From Archaeoglobaceae archaeon (GTDB lineage Archaea > Halobacteriota > Archaeoglobi > Archaeoglobales > Archaeoglobaceae): a DNA stretch of 64,000 bases. A model generated the notes under the pieces. The model made no database searches. It was not told the origin of the DNA and saw only the letters and a program-made list of their open reading frames with translations. A program made the translations under genes and the position numbers. Every line of letters starts with the position of its first letter. The stretch's first letter is position 1. The stretch is from assembly GCA_025058735.1 (NCBI GenBank), contig JANXDX010000017.1:1-64000 (forward strand), read 5' to 3'. Of the stretch, positions 50,924 to 61,445 are shown piece by piece.

Positions 50924-51880
50924 CAACTTTTCAGCTATCTCTTTTGCATGGTACGTTATTATTATGTCTGCTCCAGCCCTTTTTATTGCTACTAACACTT
51001 CGTAAATTATTTCCTCACTCAGCCAGCCATTTCTTATTGCAGCTTTTATCATACTATACTCACCGCTGACGTTGTAAGCAGCAATCGGTAAATTGAACCT
51101 TTCTTTAGCTTTACTTATTATATCTAAATAAGCTAGAGCAGGTTTGATCATAACTATATCAGCACCCTCCTCAACATCGAGTTCAATTTCCCTCAAAGCC
51201 TCTCTAGCGTTGTGGAAATCCATCTGATAACTCTTTCTATTTCCAAACTTGTATCCACTTTCAGCAGCCTCTCTAAAAGGGGAATAGAAGTTTGAGGCAA
51301 ACTTAGCTGAGTAGCTCATTATAGCTACATCCTGATAGCCTTCAGAATCCAGAGATTCTCTTATAGCTTTGACCATTCCATCCATCATTCCAGATGGGGC
51401 AACTAAATCTGCTCCAGCTTCAGCGTGGCTTACAGCAATTTTTCCTAGAATAGATAAAGTTTCATCATTCAAAATTTTCCCATTTTTAACTATTCCACAG
51501 TGACCATGGACTGTGTATTCACATAGACAAACATCTGTTATCAGTACAACATCGTCGTAGTTTCTTTTTATCCTTCTCAAAGCTCTTTGAATTACTCCTT
51601 CTCTATCAAAAGCAGAACTTCCAACATCATCTTTGTACTTTGGAACTCCAAAAAGTATGAAAGATTTTAGACCTTTTTCTAAGCATTTCCCAACTTCATC
51701 TTCAACTTTTTCTAACGGAACTTTGTAATAGTCTGGCATAGATGTTATAGGTTTGTATTCAGATATTTTTTCATCAACAAAAACTGGTACTACGAGCTGT
51801 TCCAAGTTCAATTTAACTTCACTCACAAATTTCCTCAAATTTTCTTTTCTTAACCTCCTCATCCTTACTTTCGGAAACAT
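50912..51880 (-). CDS. hemB: Porphobilinogen synthase (delta-aminolevulinic acid dehydratase)
   Basis: About 322 residues. The two Schiff-base lysines are in [17 protein letters not shown] and [10 protein letters not shown]. The metal-site region [14 protein letters not shown] carries the zinc-type cysteines (near 112-125). It condenses two aminolevulinates to porphobilinogen. ATG 51880 ([11 protein letters not shown]) is preferred, since it matches the family start and follows GGTGGTGA; the open frame reaches TTG 51892. The start lies inside the end of hemA, so the two are coupled. Confidence 0.95.
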   Translation of the reverse strand: MFPKVRMRRLRKENLRKFVSEVKLNLEQLVVPVFVDEKISEYKPITSMPDYYKVPLEKVEDEVGKCLEKGLKSFILFGVPKYKDDVGSSAFDREGVIQRALRRIKRNYDDVVLITDVCLCEYTVHGHCGIVKNGKILNDETLSILGKIAVSHAEAGADLVAPSGMMDGMVKAIRESLDSEGYQDVAIMSYSAKFASNFYSPFREAAESGYKFGNRKSYQMDFHNAREALREIELDVEEGADIVMIKPALAYLDIISKAKERFNLPIAAYNVSGEYSMIKAAIRNGWLSEEIIYEVLVAIKRAGADIIITYHAKEIAEKLSKI

Positions 51881-53099
51881 TTTCACCACCAAATAGATAG
51901 CAAATCGAATCTATATATGTAGATTTTCCATTTCTTGCAGCCTCTTTAAGTCTTTCTGTTGGCAAGGCAAGAAACTTCTTTATCAAAGATCTAGCGAAGC
52001 AGTAGATCAATTCTCTATCATGAAAGTTGTACCTTGCAAGTTTTGGCATTATTTCTTCAACTTCCTCTTCTATAAATTTTTCTGCCAATAAATACATGCT
52101 AGCTATAGCTCTCCTGGCTTTCAGATCTTCAAGTAAAAGCTTCAAATGCTCAAGCTCCTCTTCAACAATCTTTTCAGCCTTTTTAGCCTCTTCAATTCTA
52201 GATTTCAAATTTTCTTCACTTATAATTCTAAGATCGTCTATAGTGAAAAGAAAAACGTTTGGAATTTGGGAAACAGACTCTTCAACATTTCTTGGTAAAG
52301 AAATGTCTATTATGATCAAGTTTTCTTTCTTTTCACTGTTAAAATTCTTTTTCTTTATAGCTTTCTCAACTGCATCTCTAGTTAAAACTACGTGTGGAGC
52401 TGCAGTTGCTGAAAATACAACGTCAACATAAGCTAGGTATTCTTCAAATTTGTCAAATCTGACTGCAATTCCATTTACTATCTTTGCAAGTTCTTGGGCT
52501 CTTGAAAACGTTCTATTTGCAATTATTATAGTTTCAGTACCTTTATCTTTTATAGCTTTAGCAACTGAAGACCCCATTTCTCCTGCTCCAATTATCAACA
52601 CCTTTTTTCCTTTAAGTCCGTTCAGAACTCTTTCTGCAAGTTCTACTGCTGCAGATCCTACTGAAACAGCTCCTCTAGATATCTTGGTTTCCATCCTAAC
52701 TCTAATACCAGTATTTATAGCTTTACTGAAAACTCTCGAAAGAAACTCCTTACAAAGACCAAGCTGCTTGCATAGATTGAAGTAATGTCTTATTTGACCT
52801 AATATTTGATCTTCTCCTACTACCATCGATTCAAGACCTGAAGCCAATCTTAAGATGTGTCTTAAACAATCATCTCCAACAAAAATTTCAAACTTTTTAA
52901 AATTTGATGCAAAATCTTTCAAAAATTTTTCAGCATCATCATCAAAAACGTAAACTTCAAATCTGTTACAGGTGAAAATGAAAGCAGATTCTTTGAGAGG
53001 TTTCAAAACTTCGACCAATTTATCTACACCGATCCAAGCTTTTTCGATTTCTCCAATATTGGCAATCTTGTGAGAGATACTGAGACAGGCTATTTGCAT
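51819..53099 (-). CDS. hemA: Glutamyl-tRNA reductase
   Basis: A 426-residue GluTR. Catalytic Cys is C44 (TCNRFEVY), [15 protein letters not shown] is near 90-104, the NADP-binding loop is [12 protein letters not shown] near 172-183, and a C-terminal dimerisation helix follows. It reduces glutamyl-tRNA-Glu to glutamate-1-semialdehyde, the first step of archaeal tetrapyrrole synthesis. It forms a hemA-hemB leftward pair. Divergent from pheT with about 60 bases between. Confidence 0.96.
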   Translation of the reverse strand: MQIACLSISHKIANIGEIEKAWIGVDKLVEVLKPLKESAFIFTCNRFEVYVFDDDAEKFLKDFASNFKKFEIFVGDDCLRHILRLASGLESMVVGEDQILGQIRHYFNLCKQLGLCKEFLSRVFSKAINTGIRVRMETKISRGAVSVGSAAVELAERVLNGLKGKKVLIIGAGEMGSSVAKAIKDKGTETIIIANRTFSRAQELAKIVNGIAVRFDKFEEYLAYVDVVFSATAAPHVVLTRDAVEKAIKKKNFNSEKKENLIIIDISLPRNVEESVSQIPNVFLFTIDDLRIISEENLKSRIEEAKKAEKIVEEELEHLKLLLEDLKARRAIASMYLLAEKFIEEEVEEIMPKLARYNFHDRELIYCFARSLIKKFLALPTERLKEAARNGKSTYIDSICYLFGGENVSESKDEEVKKRKFEEICE

Positions 53100-53162
53100 G
53101 AACTAAAGTAGTTTCCTGAATTTAAACCTTAAGTTTTTTATTGCGCAAACATTCTTTAGCTA

Positions 53163-54812
53163 ATGCCAGTAATCAGACTTTACTGGAGAGAACTTGAAGA
53201 ACTCGTTGGAGTTAAAAGAGATGTTATACTGAAAAGAATTTCAATGCTTGGCTGTGATGTTGAAAGAGTCTATGAAGATTACATAGATGTTGAATTTTTC
53301 CCAAACCGTCCAGATCTTTACAGTATAGAAGGTGTGGCAAGAGCTCTTAGAGGGTTCCTTGAAATTGAAAAAGGCCTGAAAGACTACAAAAAAAGTGTAA
53401 AAGTTGATGAAACAAAATGGAAAATATTCGTTGAAAGTAGTGTTTTAGATGTTAGACCTAGGATCGCTGGATGCGTAGCAAAGAACGTTAAGATGAGCGA
53501 CGAATTCATAAGAAGTTTGATCAGTTTGCAGGAAGATCTGCATTGGACAATTGGTAGAAATAGGAGAAAGATGGCAATTGGAATTCATGATCTATCCAAA
53601 ATATCTTTTCCTTTGATTTACAAAGCTGTAGATTCAAAATTTTCATTTGTACCTCTAGATTTCAACTTTAAAATGACTGTTGAAGAAATCTTGAAGGATC
53701 ATCCTAAAGGAAAAGCTTTCTCCTTTATATTAGAAGGGAAAGAGAAGTTTCCAATGATAATAGATTCAGAGGGAGATGCAATATCTTTTCCTCCAATAAT
53801 AAATTCTGAAAAGACAAGAGTTACAGAAAAAACTAAAGATCTTTTCATAGACGTTACTGGATTCGATGAGAACGTTGATAGGGCTCTAAACATAATAGCT
53901 TGCATGCTAATAGATAGAGGAGCTGAGATAGAGAGTGTTGTAGTACATTCTAGTAGATTTGAAGTGTTTCCAAAACTTGAAGCAAAAGTAATCGAGATTG
54001 AAAGAGATGAAATATACTCTCTCCTAGGTTTCAAGTTGAACGATGAAGAAATAAAAGATTCTCTGGAAAAGATGAGGTTTGGTTGTGAAATTGGGGAAAA
54101 AATAAAAGTTTTTGTTCCAGCTTACAGAGTTGATGTGATGCATGCATGGGATGTAATCGAAGATATAGCAATTGGACTTGGTTACGATAAAATAATTCCA
54201 GAATATCCGAAAACGGAAGGAGTAGCATCACCTCACCCATGGAATGAAGTGAAAGATTTGGTAAAGGAAGTAATGATAGGATTGGGCTTTGTAGAAGTTT
54301 TAACTTTTACCCTATCAAATGAGAAAGAAATGTACGTAAATATGAAAAGAAAAGCAAAACCTTGGGAAAACTACGTTCCACTTATGCATCCCCTAACATC
54401 AGACCACACGTTAGTAAGGACAAGCATATTACCTAAGCTCTTGGGTGTTCTAAATTTCAACAAGCATCACGAAGTTCCACAGAAGATCTTTGAAGTTGGA
54501 GATGTCGTTAGAGCTATGAAAAATGAACTGCACTTAGCAGCTTGCATAACTCATCCAAGGACGAACTTCTCAGAGATCAGAGGTTACGTTCAAGCTCTGA
54601 TGAGAGATCTTGGAATACCTTGGGATGTGAAAGAAAGTGAAGACGAAGCCTTTTTAGAAGGAAGAAGAGCTGACATAATAGTTAACAAAGAGGTTGTTGG
54701 AACTTTTGGAGAAATAAATCCAGAAGTTCTTGAAAATTTTAAAATAGAAATGCCAGTAACGGCATTTGAAATAGATCTCAGTAAGATCTTCGATCTAGGT
54801 GAAATCTTATGA
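53163..54812 (+). CDS. pheT: Phenylalanyl-tRNA synthetase, beta subunit
   Basis: A 549-residue archaeal/eukaryal-type PheT, shorter than the bacterial form because it lacks the N-terminal tRNA-binding and C-terminal anticodon domains. B3/B4 editing region ([20 protein letters not shown] near 42-61), B5 domain, and the catalytic-like core ([19 protein letters not shown] near 409). Its alpha partner, pheS, is not in the window. It overlaps the next gene by 4 bases. Confidence 0.95.
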   Translation: MPVIRLYWRELEELVGVKRDVILKRISMLGCDVERVYEDYIDVEFFPNRPDLYSIEGVARALRGFLEIEKGLKDYKKSVKVDETKWKIFVESSVLDVRPRIAGCVAKNVKMSDEFIRSLISLQEDLHWTIGRNRRKMAIGIHDLSKISFPLIYKAVDSKFSFVPLDFNFKMTVEEILKDHPKGKAFSFILEGKEKFPMIIDSEGDAISFPPIINSEKTRVTEKTKDLFIDVTGFDENVDRALNIIACMLIDRGAEIESVVVHSSRFEVFPKLEAKVIEIERDEIYSLLGFKLNDEEIKDSLEKMRFGCEIGEKIKVFVPAYRVDVMHAWDVIEDIAIGLGYDKIIPEYPKTEGVASPHPWNEVKDLVKEVMIGLGFVEVLTFTLSNEKEMYVNMKRKAKPWENYVPLMHPLTSDHTLVRTSILPKLLGVLNFNKHHEVPQKIFEVGDVVRAMKNELHLAACITHPRTNFSEIRGYVQALMRDLGIPWDVKESEDEAFLEGRRADIIVNKEVVGTFGEINPEVLENFKIEMPVTAFEIDLSKIFDLGEIL

Positions 54813-55927
54813 AGTATTTAATTTTGATACCAGATGGAATGGCCGACAGGAGAATTGATAGAATAAAGGGGACACCTTTGGAAGTTTCTGAGCATCCAAA
54901 CATGGATCAGATAGCTAGGGAAGGAGCTTGTGGAATTGCAAAAACAATTCCAGATGGTTTTGAAGCTGGAAGCGACGTAGCAAATCTTACAATACTTGGA
55001 ATTGATGTCAAGAAATATTACACTGGAAGAGGGCCAATAGAAGCTCTGTCTAAAGGAATTGAAGCTAAAGCTGTCTTCAGATGTAATCTAGTTAAGGTTT
55101 CCGATGACGTTTTGTTAGACTACTCCGGTGGAAGGATAAGTGATGATGAAGCTAGGGATGCTATAAGAGAGTTGAACAAACAAAAAAAGTGGGAATTTAT
55201 AAAATTTTATGCTGGAAAAAGTTACAGAAACCTTATGACAGTCGATCTTGAAATAGAGGAAGTAAAAACATTTGCACCTCACGACATACAAGGTAAAAAA
55301 ATTTCAGAACATTTGCCAAAAGGTGAAAAAACTGCAGAACTTTTAAAAGAAATAATGTTCTGGTCTAAAGGTGTTCTTGAAAGTATAGAATGCAGAGCTA
55401 ACATGGTATGGCTTTGGGGTGGAGGAAAAATGCCAAATTTTCCAAAGATCAAAATGAGAGGGGCTATGATAACAGAAGTCGATCTCTTGAAGGGGATTGC
55501 GAGAGGTTTAGGGTTGGACTTTGTAGAAGTTGAAGGAGTTACTGGTTACATAGATACAAACTACCGCGGACTTGTTAGAGCTACTTTAAGATCACTTGAA
55601 AAATACGATCTTGTAATTTTGCATACAGAAGGGATCGACGAAGTTAGCCATGAAGGAGATGTTGAGAAGAAGATAGAGGCGATAGAAGTTTACGATGAGA
55701 AAGTAGTTGGTAAAATTTTAGATAATTTGGAAGAGAACGTTAGAATCATGCTGATACCAGATCATGCAACTCCGATAGAGTTGAAGACCCACTCATCCGA
55801 TCCAGTTCCATTTGCAATACATGGAGTTAAAAGGGATGATGTGAAAAGGTTCGATGAATTTAGTTGCGCGAAGGGAAGGTTCGGATTTGTAGAAGGTATC
55901 AAACTAATGGAGATTTTATTATCATAA
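54809..55927 (+). CDS. apgM: Archaeal 2,3-bisphosphoglycerate-independent phosphoglycerate mutase
   Basis: A 372-residue alkaline-phosphatase-superfamily protein. The metal and phosphoserine residues are in LIPDGMAD (N-terminus), [12 protein letters not shown] (Ser near 55), [13 protein letters not shown] near 273-285, and [18 protein letters not shown] near 315-332. It interconverts 3- and 2-phosphoglycerate. It is shorter than typical 400-residue ApgM. A homoserine kinase-like role has been proposed for some relatives, so the activity is probable, not certain. Confidence 0.88.
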   Translation: MKYLILIPDGMADRRIDRIKGTPLEVSEHPNMDQIAREGACGIAKTIPDGFEAGSDVANLTILGIDVKKYYTGRGPIEALSKGIEAKAVFRCNLVKVSDDVLLDYSGGRISDDEARDAIRELNKQKKWEFIKFYAGKSYRNLMTVDLEIEEVKTFAPHDIQGKKISEHLPKGEKTAELLKEIMFWSKGVLESIECRANMVWLWGGGKMPNFPKIKMRGAMITEVDLLKGIARGLGLDFVEVEGVTGYIDTNYRGLVRATLRSLEKYDLVILHTEGIDEVSHEGDVEKKIEAIEVYDEKVVGKILDNLEENVRIMLIPDHATPIELKTHSSDPVPFAIHGVKRDDVKRFDEFSCAKGRFGFVEGIKLMEILLS

Positions 55928-55942
55928 ATTTATAATGTTGTC

Positions 55943-56911
55943 ATGATCATAATAAAAAGCGATCCAGAAAATCCAGGTGATGAAATAAGGGCTGCAGCAG
56001 AAATAATCAAAAAAGGTGGTCTCGTTGCATTTCCAACAGAAACTGTTTACGGATTGGGAGCAGATGCGCTGAATGAAGATGCAGTTGGAAAAATTTTCAA
56101 AGCAAAAGGTAGACCAGCTGACAATCCTTTGATAGTCCACGTAAGTAGCTTTGAGCAGTTCTACGAAATAGCCGACGTTAACGAGATCGCTGAGATGTTG
56201 ATGAAAAAATTCTTTCCAGGACCACTAACTTTAGTTGTAAAAAACAAAAAAATACCAAAGATAGTAACCGCTGGGTTAGATACCGTAGCTGTAAGGATGC
56301 CAAACCACAGAGTTGCTTTGAAGCTAATAGATATGAGCGAAAGACCAATAGCTGCACCCTCTGCAAACAAAAGTGGAAGACCAAGTCCAACAAAAGCTGA
56401 GCACGTTATTGAAGATTTTGGGGAAGAGATAGATTGTATAATAAACGCTGGAGAAACTAAAATAGGTTTAGAATCAACAGTAATTGATACAACAGTTTAT
56501 CCTGTAGAAATTCTAAGGCCAGGAGCTATTACAAAAGAGGAACTAGAAAAGTATGTTGAAGTAGGTGAGGCAAAACCTAGCTCAATTCCAAGAAGTCCAG
56601 GAATGAAGTACAGACATTATGCTCCAAGATGTGAACTGATCGTTTTAGTTGGAAAAAATTTTGAAGAGAAAGCATTTGAATTGGCAAAAGAATTTGAAAA
56701 AAAAGGATACAGAGTTGGTGTAGCAGGGATGGGTGTTGGATACGATTTAGGAAAGAACTTAGAAGAATTCGCAAAAAACCTCTTCAAAGCCTTAAGAGAT
56801 CTTGAGAAAGTTAACGACATCATAATTATGCAAGGTGTTGAGGAAGTTGGAATTGGAAGAGCTATAATGAACAGACTGAAAAAAGCTGGAAAAGTTTACA
56901 GAATAGATTGA
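55943..56911 (+). CDS. sua5: Threonylcarbamoyl-AMP synthase (Sua5)
   Basis: A 322-residue protein with a YrdC domain (residues about 1-200; GGLVAFPTETVYGLGADAL near 32-46, FPGPLTLVVK, APSANKSGRPSPT) followed by a linker (SPGMKYRHYAPR) and the Sua5 C-terminal domain. It makes threonylcarbamoyl-AMP for the t6A37 modification of ANN-decoding tRNAs. Starts 16 bases after apgM, so probably co-transcribed. Confidence 0.95.
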   Translation: MIIIKSDPENPGDEIRAAAEIIKKGGLVAFPTETVYGLGADALNEDAVGKIFKAKGRPADNPLIVHVSSFEQFYEIADVNEIAEMLMKKFFPGPLTLVVKNKKIPKIVTAGLDTVAVRMPNHRVALKLIDMSERPIAAPSANKSGRPSPTKAEHVIEDFGEEIDCIINAGETKIGLESTVIDTTVYPVEILRPGAITKEELEKYVEVGEAKPSSIPRSPGMKYRHYAPRCELIVLVGKNFEEKAFELAKEFEKKGYRVGVAGMGVGYDLGKNLEEFAKNLFKALRDLEKVNDIIIMQGVEEVGIGRAIMNRLKKAGKVYRID

Positions 56912-56981
56912 ATTTTAGTTTTTAAGTTTTGAATTTTTTACTTATATAATATTTAAGAATAAAAATATAAAATAATAGAAT

Positions 56982-57401
56982 TTAAGTGTAAAGTTTTTTC
57001 ACTTTTTCAAGTGTAGTCGCGACTTTTTCTAGTGATTCGGTAAGTTTGTATATCTCTTCTGCATTGTTGCTGGAAGCTATAAGTTCTGCAACTCTTGTTA
57101 CTGCCTTTTCAACTGCAGAAATAACTGTAAAATCGATTTTTTCTTTAATTTTAACTTTTTCGAATTGTTCCTCTTCCTTTTTCTCCTCTTTCTCTTTAAG
57201 TATCTTTTTACCTTCAACTTCAACTATTTCAAAATTCTTTTTACACGAAACACAGAAAATTTTTGAATCTTTTTCAAAAAGTGGCATTTTACAGTCTGGG
57301 CAGTGAAAGCTCAACATTTTAGCCCCTTTCAATAGGATCTCTGCAGCTTGTGTTATAACTTCGTCCGAAATTTTTTTATCACTCACGATCTTATGTATCA
57401 A
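56982..57401 (-). CDS. Autoantigen p27 (SSSCA1) family zinc-ribbon protein
   Basis: A 139-residue protein with an N-terminal helical part, a zinc ribbon (CPDCKMPLF and CVSCKKNFE, near 34-58), a Lys/Glu-rich linker, and a C-terminal helix. This matches the archaeal homologues of the Sjogren syndrome/scleroderma autoantigen p27. Function unknown. The N-terminal SDKKISDEVITQAAEILLKGAKML is characteristic. Divergent from UPF0147 with about 30 bases between. Confidence 0.88.
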   Translation of the reverse strand: MIHKIVSDKKISDEVITQAAEILLKGAKMLSFHCPDCKMPLFEKDSKIFCVSCKKNFEIVEVEGKKILKEKEEKKEEEQFEKVKIKEKIDFTVISAVEKAVTRVAELIASSNNAEEIYKLTESLEKVATTLEKVKKLYT

Positions 57402-57433
57402 CTGGTCTATAAAATAGTTCTGGGGTGATAAGC

Positions 57434-57685
57434 ATGGCCAAAGTGCCGGAAAACGTGTTAGAAGCTCTTAACAGAATAATATTCGATGACAGTGTTCCTA
57501 GAAACGTTAGAAAAAAGGCAAGTGAAATTAAAGAAAGATTACTAAAAACTAACAAGCTAGCTCTAGAGGCTGCAACAGCTATTTCAGTACTTGAGGACAT
57601 ATCCTCAGATCCAAATCTACCAATGCATGTAAGAACGATGATCTGGAACTTGACTAGCCAACTGGAGAAGATAGCAGTTGAATGA
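57434..57685 (+). CDS. UPF0147 family protein
   Basis: An 83-residue all-helical protein conserved in archaea (VPRNVRKKASEIKERLL, DPNLPMHVRTMIWNLTSQLE). Function unknown. ATG 57434 (MAKVPENVLEAL) is preferred over the in-frame GTG at 57425, because GGGGTGAT is then the ribosome site at proper spacing. It overlaps the next gene by 8 bases. Confidence 0.9.
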   Translation: MAKVPENVLEALNRIIFDDSVPRNVRKKASEIKERLLKTNKLALEAATAISVLEDISSDPNLPMHVRTMIWNLTSQLEKIAVE

Positions 57686-58232
57686 ATTAGTTAGAAAAGC
57701 GATACATGTTTCTGGGATCCTGTACATTCCGATCTACTCGTTTTTAGGAAAAGATAATATTATAATACTTTTATTAATTTTAATACCCATTTCTTTTGTT
57801 TTTGAACTTCTAAGGATAAGAAGAGGTCTATTAACTAGAATTTTCAGGGAATATGAAAGAAGAAGATTTGCTAGTTACTTCTACTATTTGATAGCAATTT
57901 TTCTTGTAACTATTTTTTTTAGCAGAGAGGCTTGTTTTTCAGCGGTAGTTTGTTCCAACATTGGAGATTTTGTTGCGGGAATTGTTAGAAAATGGAAAGA
58001 CTTTTTTTCAAGTATCTTCATGTTTCTTTCAAGTACACTGTTTTTGTTTTTCATAGGACTTGGACTTTCTTCTATTTTTTCTGCAGCAGCAGCAACTCTA
58101 GTTGAAAGATTGAGAAGATTTGATGACAACTTCACAGTTCCTATTTTTGCAGCACTTGTGACAGAGATCAGTTTGAACTTTAAAATTTTTATTAATATAA
58201 TTTTAAATTATATTTTATCTGTGTCATCTTAA
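57678..58232 (+). CDS. Polyprenol/phytol kinase-like membrane protein
   Basis: A 184-residue protein with about five membrane helices. RKAIHVSG (near 5-12), CSNIGDFVAGIVRKW (near 92-106) and RFDDNFTVPIFAALV (near 146-160) are the conserved blocks of the SEC59/DGK1/VTE5 family of CTP-dependent dolichol, diacylglycerol or phytol kinases. It probably phosphorylates an isoprenoid alcohol or lipid. Coupled to the UPF0147 gene. Confidence 0.82.
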   Translation: MNELVRKAIHVSGILYIPIYSFLGKDNIIILLLILIPISFVFELLRIRRGLLTRIFREYERRRFASYFYYLIAIFLVTIFFSREACFSAVVCSNIGDFVAGIVRKWKDFFSSIFMFLSSTLFLFFIGLGLSSIFSAAAATLVERLRRFDDNFTVPIFAALVTEISLNFKIFINIILNYILSVSS

Positions 58233-58268
58233 AAAAAAACAAATATATTTTTTAAACAGAAGAGTAAT

Positions 58269-60170
58269 ATGGAAAGGAAATTTCTGATGGAGCACGAGTC
58301 TAAAGATCTACTCGAAAAGTATGGAATAAGAACTGCAAAATGTATTTTTTCAAGAAATTTGAACGAAGCTATAACTGCAGCAAAAAATTTAGGTTTTCCA
58401 TTAGTTATGAAAGTTGCTTCAAGAAAAATAGTTCACAAGAGCGAAGTTGGAGGAGTTAGATTTGTTTACAATGAAAAGGATCTTGTAAAAAACTTCGAAG
58501 AGTTGATGAAGATAAGAGGTGCTGAAGGTGTAAATGTACAGCAGATGTTCGAAAGGGGTTTTGAACTTTTTGTTGGAGTTGCAGAGGATCAGCAGTTCGG
58601 AAGTTTTTTAGCAGTAGGACTTGGAGGTGTATTTTTCTCTGCAATAAAAGACTATTCTATAAGACTTTTACCGGTTTCAAGGAAAGATCTGGAAGAGATG
58701 TTTAGAGAACTAAGTTCTCGTGAAATCTTAATGAAGCTCGATACGGAAGCTGTGATAAATCTATTGCTGAAGTTGAACGAATTTGTTGAAAAAGAGAACG
58801 TAATTGAAATGGATCTAAATCCTGTTTTTGTTTACAAAAAGGGTTACGTGGTAGTTGATGCTAGAATAGTTGTTGGAAAAAAGAAAGATTTTAGTAGAGA
58901 GATTAGAAAAGTCATCCTTGATCCTGAAAGTGTAGCAGTTGTCGGAGCATCGAACAACCCTAGAAAAGTTGGATATGCAGTAGTTCAAAGTTTAAGATCG
59001 AACAAGAATTTAAAGATTTATCCAGTAAATCCAAACCTGAAAGAGATAGATGGAATTCCTACCTACAAAATTGAAGATCTTTCTGTGGATTTAGCTGTAA
59101 TCTGTTTACCAGCTGAAAAAGTTGTAGAAACTGTAGAGAAATTAGTTGGGAGGGCTAAAGAAGCTTTAATAGTATCTGCAGGATTTAAAGAAGCTGAAGT
59201 TGAAGAAGGAAAAATTAGAGAAGAAAGACTAAGGGAGCTCAGTAGGAATATAAGAATAATAGGACCAAATGTTTTTGGATTTGTAAACGTTATCAAAAAA
59301 ATTAACGCTAGCTTTACACCAACTTTTAGCAATTTAAAAGCAGGTAGAATTGCTTTAGTCTCCCAGAGTGGTGGAATATGTCACTACATACTCCACAAGT
59401 TTGATGTTGGCTTCAGTTACATTGTACATCTAGGAAATAGATGTGATGTAGATTTTCCAGATGTCTTCGATTTTTTAGAAAAAGATCAAAATACGAAAGT
59501 TGTAGCGGTTTACGTTGAGGGAGTTGACAATGGAAGAGCATTTTTTGATGGAATAAGAAAGCTAAGAAATTCTGGAAAATATGTAGTAGTTCTAAAAGCT
59601 GGTAAAAGTTCAGTAGCTGATGTAGCATCTCTAAGCCATACTGGTAGCTTAGCTGGTGATTACAGGATCTTTGCTTCTTCGATGAAACAAGCTGGAGCTG
59701 TATTAGTTGAAGATCCTGTAGAATTGATCGATTCAGCAGTTTTACTTGAGAAGTACGGAGAAATTAAAAGTGTAGCGATTGTAGCTATCCAGGCGGGCTT
59801 AGGTATTGTTGCTGCAGACATTATAGAATCTCGAGGAGGAAAACTTGCAAAACTCAGTGAAAAGACTTTGAAAGAAATAAAAAATATTCTTCCACCAATA
59901 ACTTTTAGAGAGAATCCAATAGATGTTTCTGCTAGTGGTTTAGATTCTGAAAAGCTGAGAAAAATATTTGAAACACTTTGGAGTGATGAAAACGTTGGAG
60001 TAGTATTGTTTTGCTACGCCGAAGCTCCTCCAGTTTGGATAATTTCAGAAGATGTTTTTAAGAAAGAAATTGTTGTGTGGATACCAGAAAAAAGATTGAA
60101 GGATGTTGTTGTTTTTGATTCGATTGAAAGAGCGGCAAAGGCTTTAGCTGCTATAACGAAATGTTTTTAA
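58269..60170 (+). CDS. ADP-forming acyl-CoA ligase, ATP-grasp-first fusion
   Basis: A 633-residue single-chain enzyme of the acetate-CoA ligase (ADP-forming) family. Residues about 1-215 form the ATP-grasp (beta) part (LGFPLVMKVASRKIVHKSEVGGV, DLNPVFVY). From about 222 the CoA-binding and ligase (alpha) parts follow (VAVVGASNNPRKVGYAV, LVSQSGGICHYI), with the phospho-His in SLSHTGSLAG near 457. It makes ATP from acyl-CoA and ADP, or activates an acid. The domain order beta-then-alpha is the reverse of the more familiar alpha-beta fusion. The acid is unknown; 4-hydroxybutyrate is a possibility given the neighbours. Confidence 0.9.
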   Translation: MERKFLMEHESKDLLEKYGIRTAKCIFSRNLNEAITAAKNLGFPLVMKVASRKIVHKSEVGGVRFVYNEKDLVKNFEELMKIRGAEGVNVQQMFERGFELFVGVAEDQQFGSFLAVGLGGVFFSAIKDYSIRLLPVSRKDLEEMFRELSSREILMKLDTEAVINLLLKLNEFVEKENVIEMDLNPVFVYKKGYVVVDARIVVGKKKDFSREIRKVILDPESVAVVGASNNPRKVGYAVVQSLRSNKNLKIYPVNPNLKEIDGIPTYKIEDLSVDLAVICLPAEKVVETVEKLVGRAKEALIVSAGFKEAEVEEGKIREERLRELSRNIRIIGPNVFGFVNVIKKINASFTPTFSNLKAGRIALVSQSGGICHYILHKFDVGFSYIVHLGNRCDVDFPDVFDFLEKDQNTKVVAVYVEGVDNGRAFFDGIRKLRNSGKYVVVLKAGKSSVADVASLSHTGSLAGDYRIFASSMKQAGAVLVEDPVELIDSAVLLEKYGEIKSVAIVAIQAGLGIVAADIIESRGGKLAKLSEKTLKEIKNILPPITFRENPIDVSASGLDSEKLRKIFETLWSDENVGVVLFCYAEAPPVWIISEDVFKKEIVVWIPEKRLKDVVVFDSIERAAKALAAITKCF

Positions 60171-60393
60171 TTTTTTAATTATTATATTTTCTATATAAAT
60201 TTTTAGAAGAAACTTGTAAAAAACTTCTGAAGTTTAAAAGTGTTGAGAAAAAATAACTAACGAATTTTTGAAAAATTTTCAACGACAAGTAGTTTTTCAA
60301 ACCCTTTTAATTACTTTTTCTTTAAGAAATTGTAAAGTAAAAATGGCTTTTTCTAAGATAATTTCAGGCTCAACGTTCATACTATTCGTAATG

Positions 60394-60402
60394 TTTATAA
60401 AA
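60394..60402 (+). promoter_or_regulatory. TATA box of tRNA-Ile
   Basis: TTTATAAAA centred about 26 bases before the tRNA 5' end: a near-ideal archaeal TATA element. Confidence 0.65.
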
Positions 60403-60423
60403 CCTACTTCCAATCTCTCTCAA

Positions 60424-60498
60424 GGGCCCGTGGCTCAGCCTGGTAAGAGCGTTCGCCTGATAAGCGAAAGGTCCGGGGTTCAAACCCCCGCGGGCCCA
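60424..60498 (+). tRNA. tRNA-Ile (GAT)
   Basis: A 75-base cloverleaf: acceptor GGGCCCG/CGGGCCC, anticodon stem TTCGC/GCGAA with loop CTGATAA (anticodon GAT), T arm CGGGG-TTCAAAC-CCCCG, discriminator A. Preceded by a strong TATA box. Isolated between the acyl-CoA ligase and the convergent isomerase gene. Confidence 0.96.
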
Positions 60499-60576
60499 TT
60501 AAATGTAAAAGTTTGATGCTAGAAAACTGATTTTATGATCTTCTGATGTGCACTCTGATCGATTTTGTACAAAATG

Positions 60577-61356
60577 CTAACAAAAAGATTTCAAAACTTT
60601 AAGACTTTTTTCAAGTTCAAAGTCTGTAGCAAAAATCTTGTACGGTACTTTCCAAAATATTTCTAATGAGATGTATTTTGGTTTGATTCTTTCTAGAAAC
60701 CACTTCAGTAATTTAAGATCAAGGTCTCCATCACCAAGAGGAAGGTGATCTAGTGAAGATTCAAGGTCAACGTCGTGTAAATGAGAAACCAAGATCTTTT
60801 TCCCGTACTTCTTACAAAAGTTCTTTAACGTACTTTTGTAATCTTCCCCTCGTCGTTTAGAATCTATAACCAAATGACCAACATCCAAAGTAACTTTCAA
60901 ACCTTCAAATACGAAGTCTTCGCTGAAAAACATATCGTTTTCGATGCAAACTTCAAATCCTACTTCTTCGCTATAACTTAGAAGCAACTTAACTGCATCT
61001 TCAAAATTTTTCAGCCCTTTCTGACGTATCTCTGGAAATATGAAAGTTGGTGTGAGATGAGATACGTGAAAGTTGAAGTAGATCGGATCGAATTTCTCTA
61101 TAAATTTTAAACATTTCTCTAAAACATTCTTTGAAGCATCAAAAATTTCATTTCTTGGACTCGCAAGTAAAATTTCGATGGGAGCATGAAAAGCCGGCCT
61201 TATGTTGAATTCTTTGATGATTTTCTCTATTTCTATACCTTCTTCAGGAAATGGAAAGTCCATGGAAATTTCAAAATATTCAAATCCTAGATCTATCAAT
61301 TTTTTAAATCTCTCCTTGAAAGGTCTATGTCCGTACCAAACAGATGTGCCTATCAT
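60577..61356 (-). CDS. Sugar phosphate isomerase/epimerase-like TIM-barrel protein
   Basis: A 259-residue xylose-isomerase/AP-endonuclease-2 superfamily barrel. AFHAPIEILLASPRNEI near 54-68, VCIENDMFF near 135, TLDVGHLVID near 155, and HLHDVDLESSLDHLPLGDGDLD near 192-212 supply the His, Glu and Asp residues of a metal site. Substrate unknown. It could also be an endonuclease IV relative, but the usual nine metal ligands are not all evident. Confidence 0.8.
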   Translation of the reverse strand: MIGTSVWYGHRPFKERFKKLIDLGFEYFEISMDFPFPEEGIEIEKIIKEFNIRPAFHAPIEILLASPRNEIFDASKNVLEKCLKFIEKFDPIYFNFHVSHLTPTFIFPEIRQKGLKNFEDAVKLLLSYSEEVGFEVCIENDMFFSEDFVFEGLKVTLDVGHLVIDSKRRGEDYKSTLKNFCKKYGKKILVSHLHDVDLESSLDHLPLGDGDLDLKLLKWFLERIKPKYISLEIFWKVPYKIFATDFELEKSLKVLKSFC

Positions 61357-61445
61357 GGTGTCAACTTCAAACTTTTCAATTTAAATTTTATCAATCATTA
61401 ATATATATATTATAAATGATAAATAAATTTAATAAAATAATAAAG

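Noticed and set aside
50567-50995. Open frame of 142 codons crossing tRNA-Val in antisense and entering hemB
   Set aside because: It needs the tRNA antisense strand as coding sequence and overlaps hemB. Only its first part looks protein-like; kept as a possible relic in findings, not as a gene.
60505-60560. C/D-box-like string (TTTGATG, CTGA, ATGATC, CTGATG) after tRNA-Ile
   Set aside because: The guide intervals between boxes are far too short and the C boxes do not match the consensus; probably chance.
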